Origin: JBJXGF01 sp046153015
Lineage (GTDB): Bacteria; Actinomycetota; Acidimicrobiia; Acidimicrobiales; CAIXPF01
NCBI GenBank assembly: GCA_046153015.1
Contig: JBJXGF010000061.1
Coordinates: 1-8,381 of the forward strand
Direction of reading: 5' to 3'
DNA length: 8,381 nucleotides
Shown: piece by piece, positions 1 through 5,169 of the stretch
Layout of the letters: the number at the start of each line of letters is the position of its first letter
Numbering within the stretch: the first letter of the stretch is position 1
Program-made: the position numbers and the translations under genes
The notes under the pieces: model-generated
The model's database searches: none
What the model was told of the DNA's origin: nothing
What the model saw: the letters and a program-made list of their open reading frames with translations, nothing else

Positions 1-158
1 GCGTAGATCGGATGGACCCATCGGCAACGGCCACTGAACGGGAACTGGTGGACAACAACGGATGGGCAAGTCCGCTCGCCGTGACACCACCGGAAGCTGT
101 CGCTCGCACTCAGCGACATCCCTGCAACAAGGAACCTGCGGAATTCGGCTTCGAGTTC

Positions 159-180
159 TTGGCGCCTAACTTGGCGCCAA
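159..180. repeat. Inverted/direct repeat TTGGCGCC near attachment region
   Basis: TTGGCGCC at 159-166 and GGCGCCAA at 173-180 form an 8-bp perfect inverted repeat with a 6-base loop. CTTGGCGCC also occurs twice as a direct repeat (158-166 and 170-178). No T-run follows on either side, so a strong intrinsic terminator is unlikely. A protein-binding site or the end of an upstream transcript are the alternatives. The repeat itself is plainly visible; its role is unknown. Confidence 0.45.
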
Positions 181-233
181 ACTGCACGGACTGGGGCGCT
201 CCAAACCGCGCTCGGCGGACGAGGATCCGTACA

Positions 234-260
234 GAAACCCAATGAAACCCACTAAACCGC
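234..260. repeat. Tandem GAAACCCA-type repeats upstream of the att core
   Basis: GAAACCCA occurs at 234-241 and again at 244-251, and a degenerate third copy (TAAACCGC) is at 253-260. The period is about 10 bases, one helical turn. The array ends about 20 bases before the tRNA-derived core. Tyrosine integrases of this kind bind short direct repeats (arm sites) beside the core through their N-terminal domain, so these are candidate arm sites. That assignment is inference. Confidence 0.4.
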
Positions 261-281
261 ACGGTATGGACAATCCATTCG

Positions 282-328
282 GGACTCTTAATCCGCAGGT
301 TCTCGGTTCGAATCCGAGGGGGCGCACC
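282..328 (+). other. 3' half of a tRNA-Lys(CTT) gene; probable integrase attachment core
   Basis: From about 282 the sequence reads as the 3' half of a tRNA. It has the anticodon loop CTCTTAA (285-291, anticodon CTT at 287-289), the 3' side of the anticodon stem (292-296), a 5-base variable loop, a perfect T-arm (stem 302-306/314-318, loop TTCGAAT) and the acceptor 3' strand GGGGCGC (319-325), then discriminator A and CC. The 5' half is absent: there is no GCGCCCC acceptor strand or D-arm upstream, and only three of five anticodon-stem pairs can form. Identity beginning in the anticodon stem/loop is typical of attachment cores of tRNA-targeting tyrosine recombinases. It should not be annotated as a functional tRNA. 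A second core copy is not in the window. Confidence 0.8.
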
Positions 329-386
329 GCAAACAGGCAGGTCAGAGGCACTTGATCCGCTCTCGCAGACCGGGGTTTCGGCGAAG

Positions 387-416
387 ATCTCACATGAATC
401 TCACAGGGGTCTCAGA
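387..416. repeat. Three 11-bp-phased TCTCA repeats at the integrase 5' end
   Basis: TCTCAC occurs at 388 and 399 and TCTCAG at 410, with a spacing of exactly 11 bases. Two of the three copies extend to ATCTCACA. The array ends directly before the integrase reading frame. It could be an arm-site array for integrase or excisionase, or an operator controlling the integrase gene. The repeat is seen; the role is inferred. Confidence 0.45.
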
Positions 417-436
417 TCGTGGCGTACTGTGATGCC

Positions 437-1561
437 ATGAGAGGCAGCATTCGAGCCAAGAAGCCCGGGAGCTGGGAGCTTGTGTTCGACGCCGGCCGCG
501 ACCCGTTGACTGGGCGACGTCGGCAGCGGTCCTCCATGTTCCATGGCACCAAACGCGACGCCGAGCGGGAGCTGCGACGGGTCGTGCGAGATGCCGAAGA
601 GGGCCGTCTCGTCGGCGGCGGCGTGCTGATGTCGGATCTGCTCGCCCGATGGCTTGATCTGTGCGCCGACAGCCTGTCACCCACCACCCTCCGCGAGTAC
701 CGGCGGCTGGTCAGCAAACGCATCGTGCCTGCGATCGGAGCGCTTGCCGTGACCAAACTGACCACCCACGCTCTCGACGACTACTACCTGGCACTGTCCC
801 GGGATGGCGGACTGTCCGCGGCGTCGGTCCGTCAGATCCATTCGATCATCCGCCGGGCGCTCCGCCAGGCCGTGCGCTGGGGCTGGATCGAACACAACGT
901 CGCGGTGAGCGCCACCAAACCGCGGATGGCCCGCTCAACGATCAAGCCTCCGTCCATGGGTCGCGTCCACGAGCTGCTCACCGAATCCGACCGCTACGAC
1001 CCCTCCTTCGGGGTCCTGGTCCGCGTAGCCATCGCGACTGGGATGCGACGCGGTGAACTCTGCGGCCTCCGGTGGTGCGATGTCGAGCTCTCACGACGTC
1101 AACTCCACGTCACCCAAGCCGTTGTCGCCGTGCCCGACGGCACCGCCATCAAAGCACCCAAGTCCGGCGCGACACGGCGCCTCTCAATCGACCAACAAAC
1201 CGCAACCATCCTCGAGGACCACCGAGCGGCGATGCAGCAACGCGCGGCCGCCGGAGCCGCCCACCTGCACGGCGACGGGTATGTGTTCAGCCACGCCCTC
1301 GACGGCTCACGACCGCTCCACCCCGACAACGTGACCGCAGCGTTCCGACGGCTACCTTCCAACAACGGCACCGTGCGACTGCACGACCTACGCCACGCCC
1401 ACGCCACACAACTGCTCTCAAACGGCGTCGACATCAGCGCCGTCAGCAGCCGCCTCGGCCACGCCAACTCCTCGACCACACTCAACATTTACGCCCACGC
1501 CCTCGAAGAAACCGACGAACGTGCAGCCTCAGTCATCGGAGCATTGCTCAGCCCAACTTGA
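437..1561 (+). CDS. Tyrosine site-specific recombinase (phage-type integrase)
   Basis: This is a complete tyrosine recombinase that cuts and rejoins DNA at att sites through a covalent phosphotyrosine. From the ATG at 437 it is 374 residues. An N-terminal arm-type DNA-binding segment (about 2-55, starting MRGSIRAKKPGSWEL) precedes a SAM-like core-binding domain (about 65-150) and the catalytic domain (about 170-360). The catalytic set is present: R204 in ATGMRRGEL, K242 in KSGATRR, H316 and R319 in HDLRH, H342 in LGH and nucleophile Y352 in NIYAHA. An in-frame GTG at 419 has AGGGG nine bases upstream. The ATG at 437 fits family N termini better and sits 7 bases after a TACTGT hexamer, as in leaderless actinobacterial transcripts. 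The gene lies 108 bases after the tRNA-Lys core, which is its probable target. The second half of the gene is strikingly C-rich over G. No cargo-defining phage or conjugation gene is visible nearby. Confidence 0.95.
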   Translation: MRGSIRAKKPGSWELVFDAGRDPLTGRRRQRSSMFHGTKRDAERELRRVVRDAEEGRLVGGGVLMSDLLARWLDLCADSLSPTTLREYRRLVSKRIVPAIGALAVTKLTTHALDDYYLALSRDGGLSAASVRQIHSIIRRALRQAVRWGWIEHNVAVSATKPRMARSTIKPPSMGRVHELLTESDRYDPSFGVLVRVAIATGMRRGELCGLRWCDVELSRRQLHVTQAVVAVPDGTAIKAPKSGATRRLSIDQQTATILEDHRAAMQQRAAAGAAHLHGDGYVFSHALDGSRPLHPDNVTAAFRRLPSNNGTVRLHDLRHAHATQLLSNGVDISAVSSRLGHANSSTTLNIYAHALEETDERAASVIGALLSPT

Positions 1562-1569
1562 ACCGCGAC

Positions 1570-1600
1570 CTTCGGGTTATGAGGCCTCCCGAACCCGAAG
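1570..1600 (+). terminator. Hairpin after integrase gene
   Basis: CTTCGGGTT (1570-1578) pairs perfectly with AACCCGAAG (1592-1600) across a 13-base loop, nine bases after the integrase stop codon. There is no T-run, which is usual for GC-rich actinobacterial terminators. It may terminate integrase transcription or stabilise its 3' end. Confidence 0.5.
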
Positions 1601-1790
1601 AGCTATCCGCTGGTCAAACCCTTATCCGCAGGTCACGGGCCCTTTCGAGGTCCCCGGTGCTACCCGCTGTGCACCGCGGATTGCCGGGGTGCTGTGCCAT
1701 CTGTGTGCCATTCGGCGTCGATGGGCGACGCTCCGGTGCCCTCGACGATCGCGTTGACATCAAGCTCTTGCGAGCGCGCTGTGGTTGTGC
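1601..1790. other. Intergenic stretch with a partial tRNA-like match
   Basis: I see no convincing coding sequence here. CTTATCCGCAGGT at 1620-1632 resembles part of the tRNA-Lys core (one base missing), and a TTTCGAGGTCCCC string about 10 bases later is faintly T-arm-like. This may be a decayed duplicate of the attachment region or chance. The stretch separates the plus-strand integrase from the minus-strand cupin gene, which converge. Confidence 0.35.
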
Positions 1791-2219
1791 TCATGCGAGC
1801 CGGACGCCGAAGCGTTCTGCTGTGGCGGCGATCTCGGGAAGAGGTGCGTCCGAGGCGAATCGGCGAGCGATCTCGCGGGCGAAGCGGTCGTAGGCGGGAC
1901 CGATGGTGACCATGACGACCCGAGCCTCCCCGGCCGCCACGCGTACGGCGTGGGGCGTGCCGGCGGGTAGATATTGAACCGAGCCTGGACCAGCCACCGT
2001 CACGGTGTCACCGATGGTGAACTCGACCTCGCCTTCGATCACGATCTCGACTTCGTCCCACTCATGGCTGTGCCGCGGCGATCCGTCGCTGTCGCGGCTG
2101 CGGTAGTCGGCGACTTGCACGTTGCCCATCCCCAGACCGAGCAGTCGTATCTCGTCGGTGGGGTAGCGCACGACCTCCTCACCGCAGACCACGCCGGGGC
2201 GCATCTGAACCTCGTTCAC
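1791..2219 (-). CDS. Cupin domain protein
   Basis: A 142-residue single-domain cupin. Motif 1 is visible around residues 46-63 (H50-x-H52, E56, then G63) and motif 2 around 79-90 (G79, P85-x-G87, H90). These would give the usual three-histidine, one-glutamate metal site. The substrate cannot be read from sequence: small cupins include isomerases, dioxygenases and sugar- or effector-binding proteins. A helical C-terminal tail (about 108-142, rich in Arg and Ala) follows the barrel. The GTG at 2219 is chosen because a GGGG-containing purine-rich stretch precedes it; an in-frame ATG at 2204 is the alternative. The gene lies 55 bases downstream of the SnoaL-like gene on the same strand, suggesting co-transcription and perhaps action on a related small molecule. 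The pathway is unknown. Confidence 0.88.
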   Translation of the reverse strand: MNEVQMRPGVVCGEEVVRYPTDEIRLLGLGMGNVQVADYRSRDSDGSPRHSHEWDEVEIVIEGEVEFTIGDTVTVAGPGSVQYLPAGTPHAVRVAAGEARVVMVTIGPAYDRFAREIARRFASDAPLPEIAATAERFGVRLA

Positions 2220-2274
2220 TTCCCACCCCTCTCCCAGGCACCCCGAGGGATGCACCCTCACAGTGCCGTCGCGG

Positions 2275-2661
2275 TCAGCCGAAGAACTCGTCGACCTCGT
2301 ACTGGTTGGCTTCGAAGATGTCGATCTCGGCGATCTTGCCGCTCTCGACCCGGTACACGTTAACCCGCCGCAGCTCGAGCCGCTGATCGCCGCGCACCAC
2401 GGCTTCGCGCAGAACCAACGCAACCCGGTCGCCCGACACCAGCCGGTCGAGCACCTCGACCTCCGCCGACACCGTGCTGGTGCAGTCCAGCAACCCCCGG
2501 ATGGTTGCCACGACAGCGTCCCGGCCTGTGTGCACACCGGCCAAACCGCTTTGGCCCGGCAGCCGCATCACCACAGTGTCGGCGTAGAATTCCCATGCAG
2601 CCACGGGCTCCCCGCGCTCCCACGCAGCGGCGTACTCGGCTAGGACGTCAACTGGCTCCAT
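2275..2661 (-). CDS. SnoaL-like / NTF2-fold protein
   Basis: A 128-residue protein of the SnoaL/ketosteroid-isomerase-like NTF2 fold. The N-terminal helix (MEPVDVLAEYAAAWERG), a FYADTV segment, VHTGRDAV at about 43-50 and the C-terminal pattern YRVESGKIAEIDIFEANQY (103-121) ending VDEFFG are characteristic. Such proteins form a conical cavity binding small hydrophobic or polyketide-like molecules. Members include cyclases, isomerases and dehydratases, and many are uncharacterised; no specific reaction can be assigned. The ATG at 2661 is preceded at five bases by GGGGGA, a good ribosome binding site. It lies 41 bases after the stop of a truncated SnoaL-like gene and 55 bases before the cupin. 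The three look like a former operon of small-molecule binding or modifying proteins. Confidence 0.88.
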   Translation of the reverse strand: MEPVDVLAEYAAAWERGEPVAAWEFYADTVVMRLPGQSGLAGVHTGRDAVVATIRGLLDCTSTVSAEVEVLDRLVSGDRVALVLREAVVRGDQRLELRRVNVYRVESGKIAEIDIFEANQYEVDEFFG

Positions 2662-2702
2662 GTCATTCCCCCGAGGGATCGCTGGGACGCGAGGGCAGGC
2701 GG

Positions 2703-2831
2703 CTACTCATAGGACCAGCCGACCTGATCGTTCGGCACGGCGATGGAAGCATGAGTTTGCACGAACTGCCACACTCCCTCGTGGCGAACGAACACCGCCG
2801 TCCACCTCGGCGTGATCCGTTTCCCTCTCTG
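2703..2831 (-). pseudogene. 3' remnant of a second SnoaL/NTF2-like gene
   Basis: In one minus-strand frame ending in TAG at 2703-2705 the translation reads RWTAVFVRHEGVWQFVQTHASI followed by AVPNDQVGWSYE. This matches the last strand-turn-strand of SnoaL-like/DUF4440-type NTF2 domains (T-x-V-x-x-R-x-x-G-x-W-x-x-V-Q-x-H-x-S). Only about 42 residues are open. The frame closes at a TGA (2832-2834) where the presumed insertion-sequence end starts, so the 5' two thirds are lost. No start codon or ribosome site is present. It is in line with the intact SnoaL-like gene 41 bases downstream and was probably its operon partner. The family match is made by eye. Confidence 0.62.
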
Positions 2832-3051
2832 TCAGACTGGTGGTTGCTGCCCTGTGGTGCTAGTTGAGTTTAGTGGGGCGAGGAATGAGAAGGAGTAAAT
2901 GACGATTACTAATGTGCAGGTTATGGCATCGCGCCCTGATCCTGAGGTTCGTCCGGCCCGTCAGTCCTATCCGGCGGCGTACAAGTTGAAGGTTCTGGCT
3001 GAACTTGACGCGGCGGACTCGAAAACGGAGCGTGGCGAGATCATGCGCCGA
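2830..3051 (+). mobile_element. Left-end remnant of an IS3-like insertion sequence
   Basis: The element is inferred to begin near TGTCAGACTGG (2830), exactly where the SnoaL-like remnant loses homology, and to run into a truncated transposase orfA. Homology ends near 3051, so the DDE catalytic part and right end are missing. No inverted partner of the left end is found in the window. The exact left boundary is inference; the truncated transposase supports the call. Confidence 0.55.
2899..3051 (+). pseudogene. Truncated transposase, N-terminal helix-turn-helix part (IS3-like orfA)
   Basis: From the ATG at 2899 about 51 residues are transposase-like. The segment SYPAAYKLKVLAELDAAD (23-40) followed by ERGEIMRR matches the N-terminal DNA-binding helix-turn-helix of IS3-type transposases, which would continue with a sequence like EGLYSS. 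Here the frame instead runs into unrelated residues (TRSVRPLPTL) and stops at 3141, so everything after residue 51 is foreign. AAGGAG precedes the start at only three bases. A five-codon frame (ATG 2885, AGA AGG AGT AAA, TGA overlapping the start as ATGA) sits just upstream. The product cannot transpose anything. Confidence 0.72.
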
Positions 3052-3282
3052 ACGAGATCGGTGAGACCCTTGCCAACGTTGTCAGAATCAGGGGGCGTGC
3101 ATACCGCAGAGGTTCTCGCCGCTGTGCCCGGAACCCCGTGACCGCACGGGTGGGATGGACAGCACACGACTTCCTCGAGCGCATCACCTCTCCCGTGATC
3201 CGTGCGCGATCAAAGGTCTTTGGACCCTGTATCCAACCCTCTCGCTTGCGTACGGTTGTCATACACGGCGAAGGAGAGCACG
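3052..3282. other. Junction DNA and leader region before dodecin
   Basis: No gene is recognised in these 231 bases. A plus-strand frame is open from 3051 into the dodecin gene's first codons but has no start and no family resemblance. TGTCAGA recurs near 3078 in the same orientation as the presumed insertion-sequence end at 2830. TTGGA (3220-3224) and TCCAA (3232-3236) form a weak dyad. The dodecin promoter must lie here, but I cannot pick convincing -35/-10 boxes; TACGGT at 3251-3256 is a possible -10. Confidence 0.4.
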
Positions 3283-3498
3283 ATGGCTGACGCGACCTAT
3301 GCAGTGAGTGAAATAGTCGGGACGTCACCCGAGGGGGTTGATAGGGCAATTCGGAATGGACTCAAGAAGGCCGCCGAATCACTGCGGAATCTCGACTGGT
3401 TCGAAGTTACTAACATTCGCGGCCAACTTGGCACCGATGATGGGTCGGTGCAGCATTTCCAGGTCACGCTCAAAGTCGGGTTCCGCTACGAGGACTAA
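3283..3498 (+). CDS. Dodecin (flavin-binding dodecamer)
   Basis: A 71-residue protein that matches dodecins end to end: YAVSEIVGTSPEGVDRAIRN, then LDWFEVTNIRG and QHFQVTLKVGFRYED. Dodecins assemble into hollow dodecamers that bind pairs of flavins stacked between tryptophans and act as flavin buffers limiting photochemical and redox damage. The flavin-stacking tryptophan (W39 in DWFE) and the conserved glutamine (Q60 in HFQVT) are present. The ATG at 3283 has AAGGAGAG about five bases upstream, a strong ribosome site. It stands at the head of a same-strand group with the HPF-like, baeRF-like and universal stress genes, 160 bases before the next. It may have its own transcript or lead the cluster. 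In actinobacteria dodecin is generally a stress and stationary-phase protein, which fits these neighbours. Confidence 0.96.
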   Translation: MADATYAVSEIVGTSPEGVDRAIRNGLKKAAESLRNLDWFEVTNIRGQLGTDDGSVQHFQVTLKVGFRYED

Positions 3499-3658
3499 GT
3501 GACCGACAAGCCAGTAGGCCCTCGTCGATCTCGGTTTGGCCGTCGTCGGCGCCGGGAACACCTTGGGTACGGGTCAGTGGTGTGCCATCGCGCTCACCGT
3601 TCGCAACCACGCTCGGCTCACCTGATGCCCACCTGCGCACCCCTGGGAGATCAAACGG
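3499..3658. other. Spacer between dodecin and HPF-like gene
   Basis: A GTG immediately follows the dodecin stop (3499), but its frame gives an Arg/His-rich product with no family likeness. In another frame 3518-3625 reads VDLGLAVVGAGNTLGTGQW and on to RNHARLT and a stop, with no start codon. It could be a decayed gene end or chance. I do not call a gene. An internal promoter for the downstream three genes could lie here. Confidence 0.35.
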
Positions 3659-4003
3659 ATGACCACACCAACTGTCGCTGACACACTTCGCCTCGCGAAC
3701 GGTGTCACCACTGCGGAGCGCGATCACGTCGTGGAGGTGATGTCGCGGCTTGATGATCGGCTTCGTTCGTTCCCCGCGGGCAGCGTCGAGCTGCAGTTGA
3801 GCGTGAAAGAGCGCGACACGCCGAGCCAGCGCACCACGCTTGAGGCGTGGATCGCCGGTCAACCGCGCCTGGTGTCCACGTCCGATCGTCCGGATCTCGA
3901 CGCCGCTGTCGCTGAGGTCCGCGACGACCTCATTCGTCTGATCAGCGACGCCAAGAACCGCACCGAACCCCGAAACAACCGGGCCCTGCGGGACACCCTG
4001 TGA
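3659..4003 (+). CDS. HPF/RaiA-like (S30AE-fold) ribosome-hibernation protein, short form
   Basis: A 114-residue protein resembling the N-terminal S30AE domain of hibernation-promoting factor and RaiA. It has a helix (18-38, AERDHVVEVMSRLDDRLRSF), the strand VELQLSVKERD (43-53), the strand TTLEAWIAGQPRLVSTS (59-75), then a long helix (79-99, DLDAAVAEVRDDLIRLISDAK) and a basic tail with NRTEPRNNR. S30AE domains bind the 30S decoding channel and block tRNA and mRNA, silencing idle ribosomes. The C-terminal dimerisation domain of long HPF is absent, so any action should be on single ribosomes. GGGAGA lies eight bases before the ATG. Its stop overlaps the baeRF start (GTGA, 4000-4003), so both are translated together. 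The family is assigned by pattern; direct ribosome binding is inference. Confidence 0.8.
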   Translation: MTTPTVADTLRLANGVTTAERDHVVEVMSRLDDRLRSFPAGSVELQLSVKERDTPSQRTTLEAWIAGQPRLVSTSDRPDLDAAVAEVRDDLIRLISDAKNRTEPRNNRALRDTL

Positions 4004-5169
4004 GGCTGGCCACGGTCCGGGTCGATGTGTCCGACCCGTTCGGTCGACGCGACCTCGACGAGCTCGTCGAGGTCGCACGTTCGACGTGTGTGTCGCTGTA
4101 CCTGCCGACGCACCGATCCGGCGTCGAGACCGCCCAGGATCCGGTGCGCCTTCGCAACCTGTTGGCATCGGCCCGACGGGAGCTCGCCGCACTCGACTTG
4201 AACGCCGACCAAATCGAGGACCTCCTCCGCCCGGCCGGGGAGCTTCTCGCCGGCCGGGACTGGTGGCAGCACCAGAGCGATGGGCTCGCGATGTTCTGCG
4301 CTCCCGGGTTCTTTCGCGTTTTTCGCCTTCCGATCAGCGTCGCTGTGCTGGCCGTCGTGGCAACACGGTTCCACGTCCGACCGCTGCTGCCTTTGGTCGC
4401 CAGTGATGGGCGGTTCTGGCTGTTGGCGCTCAGCCAGAACTCGGTCCGTCTGTTCAGCGGGACCGAGCTGACAATCTCCGAGCTCGACACTGCCGACACA
4501 CCCACGAGCATGGCTGAGGCGCTGGCGCACGAGGACCCGGAGAAGGAGCGGCAGATCCGATCGACAGGCCCGAACGGACTCGGTCAGTCCTACGGACACG
4601 CGGGAGGCGGTGAGGACGACAAGGCCGCTATCGAGCGTTACTTCCGGGCGGTGGACCGCGGCCTGGCGGGGTTGGCCCTCGATCCCTCCGTGCCTCTCGT
4701 CATCGCCGGCGTGTCCTACTACGGGCCGATCTTCCGAGCGGTGAGCGTTCATCCCGACATTCTTGATGACGTGGTCGCCGGCAGTCCCGACGACCTCAGT
4801 GCCGTCGAGCTGCACGAGCTGGCTTGGGCGGCGGTCAGAGCCCATCTCGAGGCCCGCAGACGGCGATGGCAGGACCGCTACGGGCAGGCCCGCGCCGACG
4901 GTCGTAGCGCCGAAGGACTGCTCCAAGTCGCAACAGCAGCGAACGAGGGCCGCGTCGAGCTACTCATTCTGCCCTCCGACGGTTCTCGTTGGGCGAGTAC
5001 TGATCTTGCTGGCGACGCGATCGAGCACGACCAACGCGAACCGGGTGACGTTGACCTCCTCGACGTGGTCGCCCAGCAGGTCCTTCGGACCGGCGGCGAG
5101 ATCGTGGTCATGAAGCCCGACGAGCTACCGGAGGACGCGATCCCGGCCGCGATCCTTCGCTACCGGTGA
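4000..5169 (+). CDS. baeRF-family (bacterial archaeo-eukaryotic release factor-like) protein
   Basis: A 389-residue protein that matches the bacterial relatives of archaeal/eukaryotic release factor 1 (baeRF families, closest to family 3/7 by eye). Diagnostic stretches are CVSLYLPTHRSGVETAQDPVRLRNLL (30-55), DGLAMFCAPGFFRVFRLP (94-111), FHVRPLLPLVASDGRFWLLALSQNSVRLF (124-152), the GHAGGGEDDK loop followed by IERYFRAVDRGL (199-222), PLVIAGVSYYGPIFRAV (232-248) and AATAANEGRVELL-like text (311-322). These proteins were proposed from comparative genomics to act on ribosomes in peptide release or rescue; biochemical proof is scarce. A canonical GGQ tripeptide is not seen. The glycine-rich loop GGGEDDK at 202-208 may occupy the equivalent place. 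GTG 4000 overlaps the HPF-like stop and the stop overlaps the next GTG, so the gene is the middle of a coupled trio. Two long hairpins fall inside the coding sequence (4049-4076 and 4230-4258). Confidence 0.85.
   Translation: MRLATVRVDVSDPFGRRDLDELVEVARSTCVSLYLPTHRSGVETAQDPVRLRNLLASARRELAALDLNADQIEDLLRPAGELLAGRDWWQHQSDGLAMFCAPGFFRVFRLPISVAVLAVVATRFHVRPLLPLVASDGRFWLLALSQNSVRLFSGTELTISELDTADTPTSMAEALAHEDPEKERQIRSTGPNGLGQSYGHAGGGEDDKAAIERYFRAVDRGLAGLALDPSVPLVIAGVSYYGPIFRAVSVHPDILDDVVAGSPDDLSAVELHELAWAAVRAHLEARRRRWQDRYGQARADGRSAEGLLQVATAANEGRVELLILPSDGSRWASTDLAGDAIEHDQREPGDVDLLDVVAQQVLRTGGEIVVMKPDELPEDAIPAAILRYR
4049..4076. repeat. 28-bp perfect palindrome inside the baeRF gene
   Basis: The two 14-base arms (4049-4062 and 4063-4076) are exact reverse complements, with GAGCTC at the centre. 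It encodes residues 17-26 (RDLDELVEVA) using GAC, CTC, GAG and GTC codons, which favour such symmetry. It lies about 50 bases after the start codon, so a cruciform or mRNA hairpin could affect early elongation. Confidence 0.7.
4230..4258. repeat. GC-only inverted repeat inside the baeRF gene
   Basis: CCCGGCCGG (4230-4238) pairs with CCGGCCGGG (4250-4258) around an 11-base loop. It is embedded in codons for RPAGELLAGR. It is probably a by-product of codon use, but would be a very stable mRNA stem. Confidence 0.55.

Noticed and set aside
12..245. Plus-strand 77-residue frame
   Set aside because: Mixed third-position composition, no family resemblance, and its LAPNLAPN motif comes only from the TTGGCGCC repeat.
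166..393. Minus-strand 75-residue frame containing RPLGFEPRTCGLRV
   Set aside because: It is the antisense translation of the tRNA-Lys 3' half; GFEPRT-type peptides are a well-known artefact of frames across tRNA genes.
1072..1893. Plus-strand 273-residue Arg/Pro-rich frame
   Set aside because: Mostly an out-of-frame shadow of the integrase, which has all catalytic residues in its own frame.
2220..2537. Upstream extension of the cupin frame to 2537
   Set aside because: The extra residues are an out-of-frame reading of the SnoaL-like gene; GTG 2219 with a purine-rich ribosome site is the sensible start.
3499..3681. Plus-strand frame starting GTG right after dodecin
   Set aside because: Arg/His-rich product without family likeness; it overlaps the well-supported HPF-like start and lacks its own ribosome site.
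3859..4926. Minus-strand 355-residue frame
   Set aside because: Shadow of the HPF-like and baeRF genes; no family features, and the plus-strand proteins are recognisable.
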